Assembly (NCBI GenBank): GCA_026168455.1
Contig: CM047431.1
Span: 26,010,965-26,074,964 of the forward strand
Source: Theocolax elegans
Taxonomy: Eukaryota > Arthropoda > Insecta > Hymenoptera > Cerocephalidae
Direction: 5' to 3'
Length of the DNA stretch: 64,000 nt
In this document: in pieces, positions 31,853-44,261 of the stretch
How the letters are laid out: every line of letters begins with the position of its first letter
How positions within the stretch are numbered: position 1 is the first letter of the stretch
Program-made: the position numbers and the translations under genes
The notes under the pieces: model-generated
Seen by the model: only the letters and a program-made list of their open reading frames with translations
What the model was told of the DNA's origin: nothing
Databases searched by the model: none

Positions 31853-32670
31853 CTATATATGGATATCAATTTTTAGTGAGAATACTTCGTTTAAATTGTA
31901 TGAATAAATTGTAAAAGTTTTCATCATAATTTGGACACTATTTAGATGCCTCACCTTATCTATTATTGCAATTTCACGTAGAATATACTTTTCATGACAG
32001 GCTCTTCGAATAGATTTAACTGCAACAAATGTTTGCCGCCACTTTGCATTTTTTACAGTTTTGTAGCCTCCACTTCCCACGAGTTTATTCAGAAATTGGA
32101 TTTCGTCTTTCTCAATAATTTGAATTGAAGCGATTAAGTTTTCTAATTGTGGTAGATTGACTTCATCATTGTCAACTTTCTTTGAATCACTTGATGAATA
32201 GCATTTAGAACTGCTTTCTCAACATCAACTGACATCTCAATATTTTTCGGAGTGACATTAAGAATTGCTTTTTCGACATCAACTGACATCTAAATACTTT
32301 TATGTATTCGCACATCAGTTTGTGCATTGTGCATACTGTTAGTATTTTTTATTTTAAGATTACTCGCACTAGCAGCTTCTTCTTTGGAGCAATTTGTTTT
32401 GGTGGTGAGCAAGTACAAACGTAACGAGCCGTTAGAAGTACGTATCTCTCTTGAAAAGGTCCGAAAATCACACACTTCGTCATCTGCATCTACAAAATCT
32501 TCAAAAACCTTATCTTTGAAGTTGTCATTTTCAATAATTGATGAATTAAAGCAAGCTGCATTGTACTCACTCCTCATCGCATTTAATGCTAACTGTTTAA
32601 TATCTACGTAAGAATATTGTTTCTCTAACTCTACTTGTATTACTTTCACTCTACCAAATGGAGTCAACAT
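31853..32670 (-). pseudogene. Protein-kinase-like gene fragment (N-lobe), broken
   Basis: The minus strand from 32670 has a 126-residue frame of unknown type (QYSYVDIKQLALNAMR; acidic FEDFVDADDEV). Then come two near-repeats MSVDVEKA(I/V)LN, a frameshift near 32170, and a clear kinase N-lobe. FLNKLVGSGGYKTVKNAKW is the glycine loop, TFVAVKSIRRA holds the VAVK lysine, and YILREIAIIDKVRHLNSVQI is the C-helix with its glutamate. The frame dies at about 31855 before the catalytic loop. It may be a decayed host gene or a captured exon set; no transposon is tied to it. The N-terminal part was not recognised. Confidence 0.55.
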
Positions 32671-34270
32671 TTACATATATTTTACAGCATTTAAGTGCTT
32701 GTGCTTCCAGCCGATTAAAAGTTTTCTTATATCCATTGGTTTTTCAATAACCTTTAACGTATAATAAATTACTACAAAATGAATGTTAACAATTGTAATT
32801 GGCACATCAAAAAATACTATTGTTATTTAAGATACCTGCGGTTTTACATTTTCAGTTTCAACCTTTCCTTGCTTTTCTCGATTCTCGTTAATCATCTGCA
32901 TAATTTCATCGTCGCACCTTTTTTTTATTATATCAGACATGGATTCCTCTTCCGTAAATAATCAAACGATATCATGAATAATAACTAGGGGGGGGGGGCG
33001 AAGCCCTCCTGCATGCTGCCGCGCGCCAACATCCCGAGCGCTGTGCGCGTAAGTTTCTATTTTCAACCTTGCAAGTCAAACCCAAGGTCAAATCCAAGGT
33101 CACTATTAAATTCCTTGACAAAATTTACCTCTATATTAACCTTGACGTTGTCCAAAATCAGTTTACCTGGGAAATTATTAAGGTGTTCCGGGACTTTTTG
33201 GACACCCTGAATATAACTTTTATAGGTAACCTATTTTTCGTCTCTATAGCAATATTTTTTACCTGCTATAGATTACAATATACTGCTCGTAATGAAGTAT
33301 TTATACAATCTTCATAAACGAGAATAATAAAATTAAATTTGGTGTTTGAACATCTTAATTTCAACTTCACGATTAAAATAAGTGATCAAAGGAAATTAAT
33401 TAATAAATTAATAAAAATATTTGTTGTCATGGTTTCGTTGTCACTTTCACTCAAACTTGCAAAGGCACATGCGTAAGCAAATTCAAAATGATTTTTTTAC
33501 TATTTTTCAATTTTCGGGCATGGACCCCCCATGTACATAACGCATATACAACAGAAAATCGTCGACATGTGGCGTCACTGTTGCGTATATCAGTGTTGAA
33601 ACTTGAAGAGCTGTTACTAAACCACCGTGCACGTTTAAACATAACGTAAAAATTAACTGGTTTTATAATTGTACACATTGACAAGTATTGCATTTTTTAC
33701 AACATAGTTTTGTTGCTGCTCAAACTTGAAGGTTACACTTCAAAATTTCAGAATTTGTTGGGCTTGGAGTCCTTACCACCAGGGGGATCCGACTGTTCTC
33801 TCTACCCGCTAGAGAAACAGTCGTATACAAGGCATACGTATAGCCGCTGTAACATTCATTTAACATCACTTCCCATCTGCGACCGGCGTCTAAGGGAGGC
33901 TTCAAGAGACCGAAAGAGAGCCGTGGTCGAAAAGCCTATTTTAATTTTTAATTTTTGAAACGGCTTACTCTGCGACTTCCACCAACCATAGTAGACGAAG
34001 AGTAGACATTGCTTAAGAAAGTATATTAGTCCGCAAAGCCCGATAAATTCTATAATATATAGGAAAATAAGACTTCAAAAATTATTTCTTCTATGCATTC
34101 TTCAATTAAACGATGGGCTATGGTGATACACTTTACTTAATAAGAAGATTCCATTATAAAAATTAGTATATAATGTAAGATACTTATAATTGTTTGAATT
34201 TCTCGCGCATCATAATTTGAATTTTCTCGCGTGCTGAGGTAATGAACTTCTGCCAAGCGTCGATATTATT
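32671..34270. other. Stretch without supported genes
   Basis: A G11 homopolymer at about 32988-32998 directly follows ACTA and precedes a GC-rich bit (GCATGCTGCCGCGCGCC). The frames at 33013-33317 and 33451-33693 show no domain. The segment 33890-34050 shares words with 17076-17300 (GTCGAAAAGCC, CAAAGCCCGATAAATT), so it is probably another dispersed repeat. Confidence 0.5.
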
Positions 34271-34470
34271 GCCGAGCCGCGGTGGCTCAGGGGTTCGGAG
34301 CACCTCTGACTTTTTTTCATAAAAAATGTATGTGCTAAAATTCGTCAAAAACACCGTGGTTCTAGTGGTTCGAATCCCACCTTAAACTGTAGCGCCAGTT
34401 GTGTTGCACATGCATCTCAGAAATGAGTAGACGGGGTATAGGTGCAAACATAAAGAAAAGAAGAAAAAGA
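34271..34470 (+). mobile_element. Probable tRNA-derived SINE (family C)
   Basis: A-box-like GGTGGCTCAGGGGTT at about 34281-34295 and a perfect B box GGTTCGAATCCCACC at 34367-34381. They are separated by an unusually long, T-rich interval. The downstream body reads GCATCTCAGAAATGAGTAGACG and ends A-rich. No clear target duplication was found and the promoter boxes are too far apart for a normal tRNA gene. Confidence 0.55.
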
Positions 34471-34879
34471 TGTTGTTAACAACTTCTATTTAGAAGATTC
34501 CTACGTACACGTGATGGTATAACCTATAAATTAAAAATAATAATAAATATTCATTTTAAACTAATGAAAGAAGCAAAAGAGAGACAAAAAGACAGATAAT
34601 TAGAGAAATATGATATAATAATGATTATATGAGTAAGGATTATGACAAAGTCAATGTTTTAGTTACTAGTTTTGTTTATATAATACTATAAAAACTACTT
34701 ATGTCTTTCTGTTTACATTTAAAGAATAACTTAATTTTAATTATTAAAATATTTAAATTATAAACATTGTTATAAATAATGTATAATTTTTCTATTTAAT
34801 ACATGCATACGTCAGCTCTATGCAACATTTTGGCGGGTTTTCTTTTATATAAAAATGGCAATGCACTACTTACAATATT

Positions 34880-35090
34880 CAGTTTTTTTCCTGGGATTAG
34901 CCGGCAAGGTAAGGGCCGGCTTATCCGAATAGAGAACTAGGTCTGAGTCGGGAAGCACCCTCGTTTTCTAACCGGCGATCCTATCATATCCAGGAATATT
35001 TTGACAAAAGTATCGATAAGATAACTTGTCAAAATATTTCACTCCTTCCAACTAACTCGCGCGATACCGTTATTACATACAAATAATAAT
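34880..35090. other. Probable 5' part of repeat X copy 1
   Basis: Contains short inverted words (GCCGGCAAGGTAAGGGCCGGC; TATTTTGACAA...TTGTCAAAATA). No homology to the 55-kb copy was apparent here. Confidence 0.35.
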
Positions 35091-35610
35091 TACACAACAA
35101 TAATTAAAATAAAACGGAAAGAAATATTTATTTTAACAAAATGGCCATCCAGGCCTCGTGCCCCGACAGTATCGTTTCGCGCGGGCGGAAGTATCGAGAG
35201 TCAATTGGATCGAGTTCCTCGCCTGCGGTTGACTGTATCCCGATCTCCGCTATTCGGGTACCGCCGTACCCGAATACACTCCCGAGTTCACACACTCACA
35301 TACACTCGGGGAAGGGGGGAAACGCGCGGTAATATAAATAATCTTACCGGTCGACGCCTCGTGGATGGCCCAGCCGATCCTGCTGTCATCAACGACCTCC
35401 AGGGCAACGCGTGCTCGACTCTGCTTCAGCGAAACCGTGCACAGGGTCTCGTCACTATCTGGCGGCGTAGGTACCCTCGAGCGGTATTTCCGGGTAAAAA
35501 TATACTGATCCGCCTCGATCGGCGGACACATATACACTAATTAGGCGATCGCCTAATTTTTCGAAAAAGGGATGAGTGTGGGGAACACACACATTCTCTC
35601 GCGCTCTCAT
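35091..35610 (+). repeat. Dispersed repeat X, copy 1 (possibly LTR-like)
   Basis: Aligns with 54655-55270 in inverse orientation. Shared blocks are ATGGCCATCCAGGCCTCGTG, the GCGCGGGCGGAAGT region, CCGTACCCGAATACACTCCC, GATGGCCCA and the end block CGAAAAAGGGATGAG. On the minus strand of this copy a GTAAGA donor-like site follows CGTCGACCG; the other copy keeps GTAAGT at the matching place. A short frame starting MAIQAS is partly conserved in both copies, but neither product is recognised. LTR of an unseen element, or a gene-derived repeat, are both open. Confidence 0.55.
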
Positions 35611-36108
35611 CCATACGTATTGTCGCGCACGTAATTGTACACTCGTAAATGAAACAAACAAGTGTCGTCGGTTGGCCTTGACGTACGAAAGACTCCGACG
35701 ACTTACAATTAGCGAATTTAAATGTTCTATTCGTCGTGAATAGATTGTGTCAGGATTTCCGTCACACTTTATAAACATAATTTGTCAAATATAACTTAAT
35801 CATAAAGCTAGGTTGACTTTTCTTCATAAAAAAATAATTGATTTAAATTCACCTACTCAGCAGTAGTTAGAAATCAATTAAATCTTTAAGCCAACTTCTA
35901 GGTAAAAACTAGTTTATTCGTAAATCAGTTTAAAATCCTCAATCATGCTTCTGCTAGCTTCTCAAGTTTCTGAAATTGAATTATTTGTGAGTAAACACAT
36001 TTATGTAGATAAATTTTCTGCTTCATTGTCGTTTTTAGGTCATCATATTATAAATATTTATATTAAATATAGACAACTATCATATATAAGTATATTTGAT
36101 TTTTACAG
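35611..36108. other. Presumed ATP23 intron sequence
   Basis: No upstream ATP23 exon is readable. The sequence becomes pyrimidine-rich before the acceptor TTTTTACAG at 36100-36108. Confidence 0.5.
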
Positions 36109-36333
36109 GTTGTTGTTTGTCAAAATGTTGCTCGTCGAAAAAGTACGGTTCAAGGAGTGTTAATACACGAAATGATACATATGTTTGACTATTGTCAAAA
36201 TGAAATGGACTTTTCAGATTTAAACCATCTAGCGTGTTCTGAAATTCGAGCAGCAAATTTAGCACATTGCAGTTTCCTTAGTGCTTGGATATATGGAAAT
36301 GCATCGCCATTTAACATTAAAGAGAGGCACAAG
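36109..36333 (+). CDS. ATP23: ATP23 mitochondrial inner-membrane metalloprotease, one internal exon
   Basis: A phase-0 exon of 75 codons lies between an acceptor (TTTTTACAG, ending 36108) and a donor (GTATAT, from 36334). It encodes VVVCQN, then LIHEMIHMFDYC with the zinc-binding HExxH (HEMIH), then LNHLACSEIRAANLAHCSF. This is the signature of the M76 family (ATP23, also called XRCC6BP1/KUB3 in vertebrates). In the family the enzyme processes a mitochondrial ATP synthase subunit and helps assemble the membrane sector. No stop or frameshift is present and the splice sites look good. The exons for the N-terminal cysteines and the C-terminal segment were not found. The downstream intron would have to hold the Mutator-like fragment and the Helitron palindrome. 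An orphan exon or pseudogene cannot be excluded. Confidence 0.85.
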
Positions 36334-36414
36334 GTATATATAATCAAGTATAAATTATTATTATTACATGTTTAATAAGCAAAAATTGGAATATAATACT
36401 GTAAGGCATTTTTA

Positions 36415-37300
36415 GTTTAAGGGGCTCAACTAGTGTGACAGTTGTAAAAAATCGATTTTTTTGCATTTTTCGATAGTTTATACCTTCAAAAATAACATAC
36501 TAAATTTGTAAAAGAAAATTTGAAATAGTTTTTGAGTTACAGCCTTCGAAAGTGTAGCAGGGCGGGGATTAGAAAGTAACGTCTGCAGCGAGGGTCCGGT
36601 GAGGTATAGATCGGTCTCTTTTGTTATCGCATAAAGTAGTATAATACTATTCCAGTCTCTGTTGTTGTTAGTATTATTCTCTCAGGTATACAGAATTGAA
36701 AGGTATAAACCCAATGAATTTTTGGTTTATAACTACGTTAGATGTTTTCGTATCCAGATGTATTCAGTTTTGCTGTGTCCGTTGTACTGAACACATCGTG
36801 ATTTTATTTTGTAAAAATTAGTGAAACACCTCGATATTCGAACCAAAAAGGCACACATGACGCTCCTAGGCGTAGATCAATCTCGCGTAAACGAAGGTTT
36901 TTGGGAAACCAACATACGTTTGAGCAGTCTACTGCGAATACCAGTACGTCTGCTGAAAAACTTTTACAAAATAAAGATGACAATATTATAGTCAATCAAA
37001 CTCATAAATATTGCATTCTCCAGTTTTTTCAGTTTTTTCTGCAATTAGTAATTTAGTTATATGTGGAAGTTGCAAAAAAACGTTACTTTTTAAAAAGCAA
37101 GTCCGCGAGGTTTAGGATTCAAAATTGCTGTGATTTGTGTATGTGGCGTTTCGTATATCAATTCCGTTTAGTGGCTGTGATGCGTCTTTTGGGTATTGGA
37201 ATAAATGGAATTAATATATTTTGTGGTTTGATGGACTTAGCAATTGAACTTTATAAATTCGCCAAAATTATACGCGGCTGGCGTCCATAACCCTTTATCT
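36415..37300 (+). pseudogene. Mutator-like (Phantom type?) transposon 5' part with transposase N-terminus
   Basis: Starts near 36418 with GGGGCTCAACTAGTG and an AAAATCGATTTTTTTGCATT word common at ends of insect Mutator-like elements. From 36880 broken frames give RRFLGNQHTFEQ, LVICGSCKKTLLF and VMRLLGIGINGINIFCGLMDL. That order is typical of insect Mutator-like transposase N-termini. The coding trace ends at about 37290, just before the Helitron. The rest was not found beyond 53.6 kb, so this is a 3'-truncated remnant. Confidence 0.6.
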
Positions 37301-37314
37301 GTTAATATAATAAA

Positions 37315-39835
37315 CTAGCAACAGATACCTCGCTCGCTAACGCTCACTCGGTTGTATTTTGATCGTGCTTATTTTAGATGAGTATATGTAAAATAGTTAC
37401 ACAGCCTTTTTTCTTTAAAGTTAAATGTGACATTTTTATGTTCATTTTTTAAATGAAAAACATTACATTTTTTAAATAATTAGTAAACCAATTGGGTTTA
37501 TCAAGGCAGAAATTGCATTTTTATAGATACACCAAATTCGCTGTGTAAAGTTGAAGTTTATATGCATATAAATTTAAATTTTCTTGGATTAAAGCCCTTC
37601 GACAACTTTTATCCTGCAAGGAGTTTTTTGTATTTGCACCTGTTTTAAGCCTATTTTTGATAATATTTTAATATTTTACTTAATGAATGTATTAAAAATC
37701 ATCAAAAAAGAATATTTTTTATAATATATTTTATAAACATGCCATTTCACATAATATTTTATAAAAATTACAAAAATATTTTTATAACCGTACTCTACCC
37801 TTAACACCAACAATGATAATTTGCGCATTGCGAAGAGGATTATGGTATAATTAATGTGGTGACTGAGAAGTCGTTTTTGTAAAAAAAAATTGAGAAATAA
37901 ACAAAATATGATAGTTAACTACCAAAGTTTTAAAATTAATCAAAATTTCTTTAAAATTACATGTAACTACTATTGTACAGACGATTGAAAAGAGTGTGAG
38001 AACTCGATATATTTTGTGTCGACTTTCCAATATTTTGGTTTTTTAAAAGAGGTTATAGATTAAAAAAAACATCAAAGACAGAACTGAAAATAAAGTTCAA
38101 CTGAAAACTTGATCATCTAATGACTATCAATTATTTCGTGACATTCAAAGAATCCGTCAAAGTGAGATTTCGTGAGATTTCGACTCCATTTTCATCATTA
38201 TTGCAGGGGACCTTTATAGTATATGAGCGGGCAATCGTTTCAAAAAGGCATCTCGAATCTTGATCTCGCGTAGACGAGTTGAAAAGATGCGAGAACTCCA
38301 TATGTTTTGTGTCGACTTTCCAATGTTTTCGTTTTATTTGATAATTTTAAATAACTATTTATACATTATTGGATGAGAGTTAGGCTCTTGGATAGTGTAT
38401 TTGATGAAAACCTGATGTCGTTTCTGCAGACCAAGACATGTTGAACTGAAGTCATTTAGATTTTTCGTGTATAGTTGTAACACACGCTCCGTAAAATATA
38501 TTTATGCTTCCAGCGTTAGCCAACATATGAATATTGTATTCGACTCTTACGGCGAGGATGTGCTGGTAAGGTATATATTTCAAGAATCATATATTTTTTC
38601 AATGCATGATCCATTTAATAGTAACATAATAAGGGCTCTGTAACAGTGTAAGTTAAGGAAAGAAAAGTATACTGTTAAATTTTGACGCTAATAATGATAG
38701 AATTAAATACAGAAAGAAAATAAATATGACAAAGAGTAAAAAATAAGTATATATATATATATATTGTGTCTGTGTAAAAATAATCATTATAGGTTATTAT
38801 AAAGAAGGTGTGTGTTCAGAAAGAAAGTGAAATATGTCCATATTTAAAATGCACACACATAAAATAATTTCCATTTGGGGAGGTATCGTAATTTTAAATA
38901 AATTGATGTAATATAATGTGTTTACAGAATACATAAAATATAAGCATGTTATATACTCTCATAAATTATATTTTTCTTTAATGGCGGTGGTAACATTTTT
39001 TATAAAGTGGTATATAATACTGTCGTTGTGTTATATATGGTTTTAATTTGTATGTGAATGTAGTATTATTTCAAAGTGATGGTTTTTATAATGCATATTT
39101 AAAAATTTTGGTATTTAATAGAATCTGTATAGTAATTGTTATTATAAAATTGAGTGTTATGAAAATCATTTTTTACGCACGTTGGGTGAGTGATTGTATC
39201 TAAATGGCGGCTCTGTCGAAATATTTTATACATGATATATGCAAATATAATTCTAATTGTAAAATTTTAACAAATTTAAGTTTTTAAATAATAATTTTAA
39301 ATACCTGTTTATACGTTATTATAAGAATTAAACTTTCGGTCGTTGTACTTTGGGAAACTCTGATTCTTTTTTGAAGTCTGTAAGTTTTGTCGAACGGCAG
39401 GCTATTATCAATTATTTTGCATATTTATTTTAATGATTCAGTAGTAGTAATATTTCAATGGATTTTTCTTATATTTCATTTTTTCTATTTATTATAACTA
39501 ATGTAATGATTTGTCTATTACAATATGATATGTTGCAGCCGATTTTCAATTGTATTTTAATGATTTTCAGCGCAAACAATTATTAATTATTTTGCATATT
39601 CACTTTAATCATTCAGTAGTTGTAATATTTTAATGTTTTTTTTCATACTTCCATTTTTATTTATTTATAAAATTTATATAAAATGTGTATAAATTTTCGT
39701 CTACACATTTACAATACTTTTTTAAACACTATATTGTTAGTGTAAATTTTGTGTTTATTTTTTAATGTATCATTTTCTATTTTTGCATTGTTTAACAGTA
39801 ATATTTTTAAATTTTTTCTACTTTTAGCTCTTGAA
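37315..39835 (-). repeat. Helitron 3' non-coding region, left arm
   Basis: No genes. Inverse match to 50470-53593. I looked for a hairpin near the CTAG end and did not find a convincing one; the end has purine/pyrimidine-biased GAGCG / CGAGCG words instead. Confidence 0.8.
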
Positions 39836-39839
39836 AGAG

Positions 39840-40975
39840 CTACGTATAATTGACCATGGCTAAAAATTGGAGATGGTAGATAGATACCAACTTGTTTGTA
39901 TGACTGTCCTTGTGATTTGTCATATTGTGAATAGTCATTGCAAAACCTAATCGAATGGGAAATTGTTTTCTGCGCATGTTGAATGGTATATCTTCTTTAG
40001 ATGGTGACAAAGTGATTCTTGGTATTAAAACTAATTTTCCAACTTTTTTTCCGCTTATAATTTCTGCTTTAATTAAATGTTTCATAAGTTTTGTTACTAA
40101 TAATCTTCTCCCATTACAACTTCATTCACATTTAAATTTCTTAGAAGAATTACTATTGCACCTACTTTTAATTGTAATTTATGTAGAGGAAGTCCATTAG
40201 GTGTAAGGGAATTAAGAATTTTCTGTAGGTAACATGACATCTAAGTTTTCTCCATTATCATCTTCTGCTGTATCTACACTTAAGTATTCAATAATTTGCC
40301 CTTCCATTATAGCCAAAATTTTATTATTTATTTCAATTACGTCGTTGTTGGTGAAGGCTAATATAACTTTATCATTTAAATCTTTATCATTTATTTTTAT
40401 TTCGTTTCCAAAAATTTCTGCAATGATAACATTTTCTTTTGTTATTAAATCAAGAGGGATTTCAAGCAGTTCATTTTCTTCTTCATACGTATTTAAACGT
40501 TTACCTTCACCTACATTTAATAACCGTTGTCTAAAATAATTGTCATTATCTGTCACTCGAAGATTTTCATTTAGTGTCATACGTATAAAATTCGGCCATA
40601 AGTAACTGTTTTTAACTGAATTTTCAATAACTACCATGTCGTATAACTGGTAATGTTTGTCTAAAATCGCCTGAAACAACCAACATTTTACCACCAAATA
40701 TTTTTTTATTATTACATATATCTTGAAATAGGCGATTGACTGCTTCAAAAGCATATTTCGATGTCATAGATATTTCATCCCATATTATAATTTGAACTTC
40801 TTTTAAATTTTTACCATCTATTGAATTAGATTTAATATTACATATAGTACATTCTGTGATATTAAGTGGTAGTTTATAAATGTTGTGTGTACTGTTTTCC
40901 CGTTATGTAATAAATTTGCTGCAATCCCTGTCCAAGCAACACATAAAAATGAAATGTTTGAGAATTTAATATTGT
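39840..40975 (-). pseudogene. Helitron PIF1-like helicase, left arm, P-loop deleted
   Basis: The minus strand reads WTGIAANLLHN, EVQIIIWDEIS (Walker B), KAFEAVNRLFQDI-type sequence, then the DFRQTLPV region (shifted) and the C-terminal FAMTI..HGQ. Versus the right arm about 620 bp are missing (right-arm 48656-49276), which removes the Rep-helicase junction and Walker A. Several extra frameshifts (for example at 40640, 40130 and 39930) break it further. Confidence 0.88.
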
Positions 40976-43371
40976 CACTAAATACATTCTGCTTAATACA
41001 GGTTTTTTTGTTTTTTTTTCTTTTATTCCATGTTTTTGAATTATTATCAAATACATAATTTAATGGTATTTCGGAATATAAATAAATTCGTGCATCAGAA
41101 TCGATTTGATTTAATTTTAAGTATGCTGTTAATGTCGTTTCTACATTTTTTTTTAAATTTCTGTTTCTTTTCCTTATTTAAAATACACTTCTTGTTCATC
41201 TTCATTGTGAATAGCTAATCTTATTATGGTATGTGAAAGTTCGTGTAGAGGGTATTCTAATAGTATTATATTCATTGCTTTCAATATCTTCATCATGAGT
41301 TAAATTAGAACTGTCTTTTGATCTGATACCTGTGTCACGTATTTCTATGTTCGCACAGTCATGTCCTTTATAACACTATTTAAATAAGTATTTTATACAT
41401 TGGACTGTTGAGCATACTTCGACATTAATGTGACAATTAAATTTTAACAATAAATAAGGATTATACGAAACAACAAACCGATTATCAGCTACTCTATTGT
41501 GGTATTTACCTTTATAATTGATTTTTTTGATATTATTTCTTCTTATATATAATGGATATCCTGATGAATTAAAAGTTGTTTTGTTATTAAATTTTTTTGG
41601 AAAATTTTTCGTACATTTTTTTGTGTCTTTCCTCATGCAAGGTGAACTCATGTTTTGCGCTCCACAGGGTTCATGAATCATAAACTGTTTTACAATATTA
41701 TACAACCGTGGATAGATATCTTCGTTTGGAATTTCTGCGTTTATGAGTTCATCTACTTTTTCGGGAGTATTAATGTTATAATTTTTATCTAAAAATTATA
41801 GCATATGCATGTGAGGAAGTCCACGTTTTTGAAATTCGATAACATAAGTGTAGGCGATACAACTTCCTAAAACACCTTGCTTAATTACCAATTCTTTAAA
41901 TTCTTTTATTTTTTGATGAAATACCTTAAATACTAAATAAATCTGGTCTATCAATTACAGTTTCATATTTTTTTAAATGTTCAGTTATTTCTTTTCAGTT
42001 TGGATTACATGTCATTGTTATAAATAAGTCAGGTTTTCCGTAACGATTTACTATACTTATTGAGTCAATGTAATTTTGTTTTAGGAATCTTGAACTTCCA
42101 ACAAAATTTGATGGCAAAATAAACATTTTTCCAATTTTTATATTTTCAGATTCTTTTTTCTTGTGTAAATAATCCATTACGTCTTTATAATAATCGCTTC
42201 TTAAAATATCTTGGTTTTTCTTTACAAAATATAATCTTGATTGTTCAACTTTTACAAATGCATCAATTGTAAACTGTTGAGAAACTTTTCCCATATTAAG
42301 GTATGGATTAAATCCATTTCTCATAGAAAGTCTGTAATTATAAAATTGCAAACATGAAATATTGTTTTACTTATATTTGCATTTCATATTAGGCATCCAT
42401 CCATATCCTCCATTTGGATAAATAAGTGGGTATGTCATTGGATCAGTGTGTTTACTTATTAAAGGAATACTAATTGGATTGTCATATTTTGAATATATAA
42501 CTATATCCCGCTCTGAAGTAGGCAGTCCATTTTTTCCTACAAATACCATTGCAACTTCATTACAAGTAGCTTCATTATATATATATTTTTATCTAATTTT
42601 TTTCTAATTTTCTAATTTTTCTTTTTCTACCTCATACATCATTTTATAAGCTTTAGCATAAGGATTAACATTTCTAATTAAGCTATCTAATTTACTTGAC
42701 AATTCTAATTTTGTATCTAAATTATTTTTAAAACTTTTTCTTTCAGCTGCAGCTAATTCATTATCTAGAACATACAATTGCCCATATTTTCGAGCTTCAT
42801 TTTCATTTGGATGTAAAGCAAAAACATTGAGATATATTTGACCACATATTCTAAGAATTTGTGGTCCACTACCAGATAACTTATCAAAATTAGCTCCAAA
42901 GCTTGCAAAAGCTAACGCATTATTATATAGCCGAATATTTTTGCGAAAATTAATACTATCTTCCGATATTCCTGTAGCTAATTGCTTTAATTCTTCCGGA
43001 TAGGGAGGCATTTTCGATAAGTCTACGTTTCCTTTGTGACAACAATTAGAAAATTCTTTACCTAGTGTATATTCAAAAACAAAATGTTTAGTATTACAAT
43101 GTTTACAAGTTTCAGACATATAAACTAAATTGTTTTCAATAATTATTTTTTCATCAAAATCTACATTTGCTATTCGACCTATTATTTTGGATTTACTTAC
43201 TAATTTTACATTTTGTTCATTTTTAATTAAAATACGTTTATTTAATTCTTTATAATTTATACCTTTTTTAGTATTAATTGGTTTATCATATACGTTAAAA
43301 AATTTTCCTTCATCAATTTTTAATTTTTTAAGCAATATGATTGGTATTTCCATGTCTTTGTCATTTTTCAT
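40976..43371 (-). pseudogene. Helitron Rep protein, left arm
   Basis: Frame pieces in order on minus: 43371-42604 (ETCKHCNTKHF zinc-like pair, FSNCCHKGNVDL, FRKNIRLYNNALAFASFG, GPQILRICGQIYLN, GQLYVLDNELAAAER); 42549-42367 (DPMTYPLIYPNGGYGW); 42351-41995 (FYNYRLSMRNGFNPY, QQFTIDAFVKVEQSR and FLKQNYIDSISIV, the Helitron-like N domain); then EFQKRGLPHMHML (HUH metal-binding motif) near 41830 and 41705-41376 (HEPCGAQN, CIKYLFK). Stops follow CNPN, HMHML and KYLFK, the same three places as in the right arm. The KYLFK stop removes the second Tyr of the usual catalytic pair. Rolling-circle replication initiation is the family role. Confidence 0.9.
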
Positions 43372-43399
43372 ACATATGTGTCTTTTTAAATTTTTTTGT

Positions 43400-44187
43400 A
43401 AATGGTTTTATACTAATTTATCGATATCATTTTTTCTACTTTCGTTTAATATTTTTCCATTTAATTTTTTCTTTTCATTTTTTTTACATTGATCAGTATT
43501 TTCATTATAATATATATGTTGTTTTTGTAATGCTTCTTTTTCTCGTTCATTTTTTATTTCGTCACCATTTATTTTTTGTCTTTTCATCATGGTTTGCTGT
43601 TTTCTCTTTATTTTTTTTTCTTCTATTTTGCCGTCATTACTATTTTTACTTTTTACATAAGCTTCTTTTTTTCGTAATGCTTCTTTTTCTCGTTCATTTT
43701 TTATTTCGTCACCATTCATTTTTTGTCTTTTCATCATGGTTTGCTGTTTTCTCTTTATTTTTTTTTCTTCTATTTTGCCGTCGTTGCTATTTTTATTATT
43801 TACATAAGCTTCTTTTTTCGTAATGCTTCTTTTTCTCGTTCATTTTTTATTTCGTCACTATTTATTTTTGTCTTTTCATCATGGTTTGCTGTTTTCTCTT
43901 TATTTTTTTTCTTCTATTTTGCCGTCATTACTATCTTTACTCCTCATATAAGCTTCTTTTTTATGCAACGCTTCTTTTTCTCGTTCATTTTTTATATCGA
44001 TACAGCTAATTGTTTGCCTTTTTATCATAGTTTGCTGTTTTATTTTTAGCTGTTTTATTTCTATATCATTAAATTGTTTATTTTTATTTTTTTGATAAAA
44101 TGAACTATAAGATGGTATTTCATAGTCTATTTCCATTGGGGTAATAGAATCAACGGAAATGATTTTATCTTTATTATATAAATTCAT
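43400..44187 (-). pseudogene. Helitron N-terminal charged region with 147-bp tandem repeats
   Basis: The minus strand encodes units of about 49 residues containing KRQKMNGDEIKNEREKEAL, then KKEAYVKSKNSNDGKIEEKK. About four copies lie between 43520 and 44060 at a period of 145-147 bp. The two units with slipped length shift the frame. The first 95 residues (MNLYNKDKIISVDSITPMEI) form a readable start. This is probably the N-terminal region of Rep, expanded by slippage. It is predicted helical and very basic/acidic. Confidence 0.7.
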
Positions 44188-44261
44188 TATTGTTTGTTGT
44201 TCTGAATTAAATTTCTGTTGAAAATTTTATTCTATTATTTTTATTTCTGCTACATTGAAAT

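Noticed and set aside
43341..44049. Plus-strand Phe-rich frames that look like membrane proteins
   Set aside because: Antisense of the Lys/Glu-rich Helitron repeat; the Phe runs come from complementing Lys codons.
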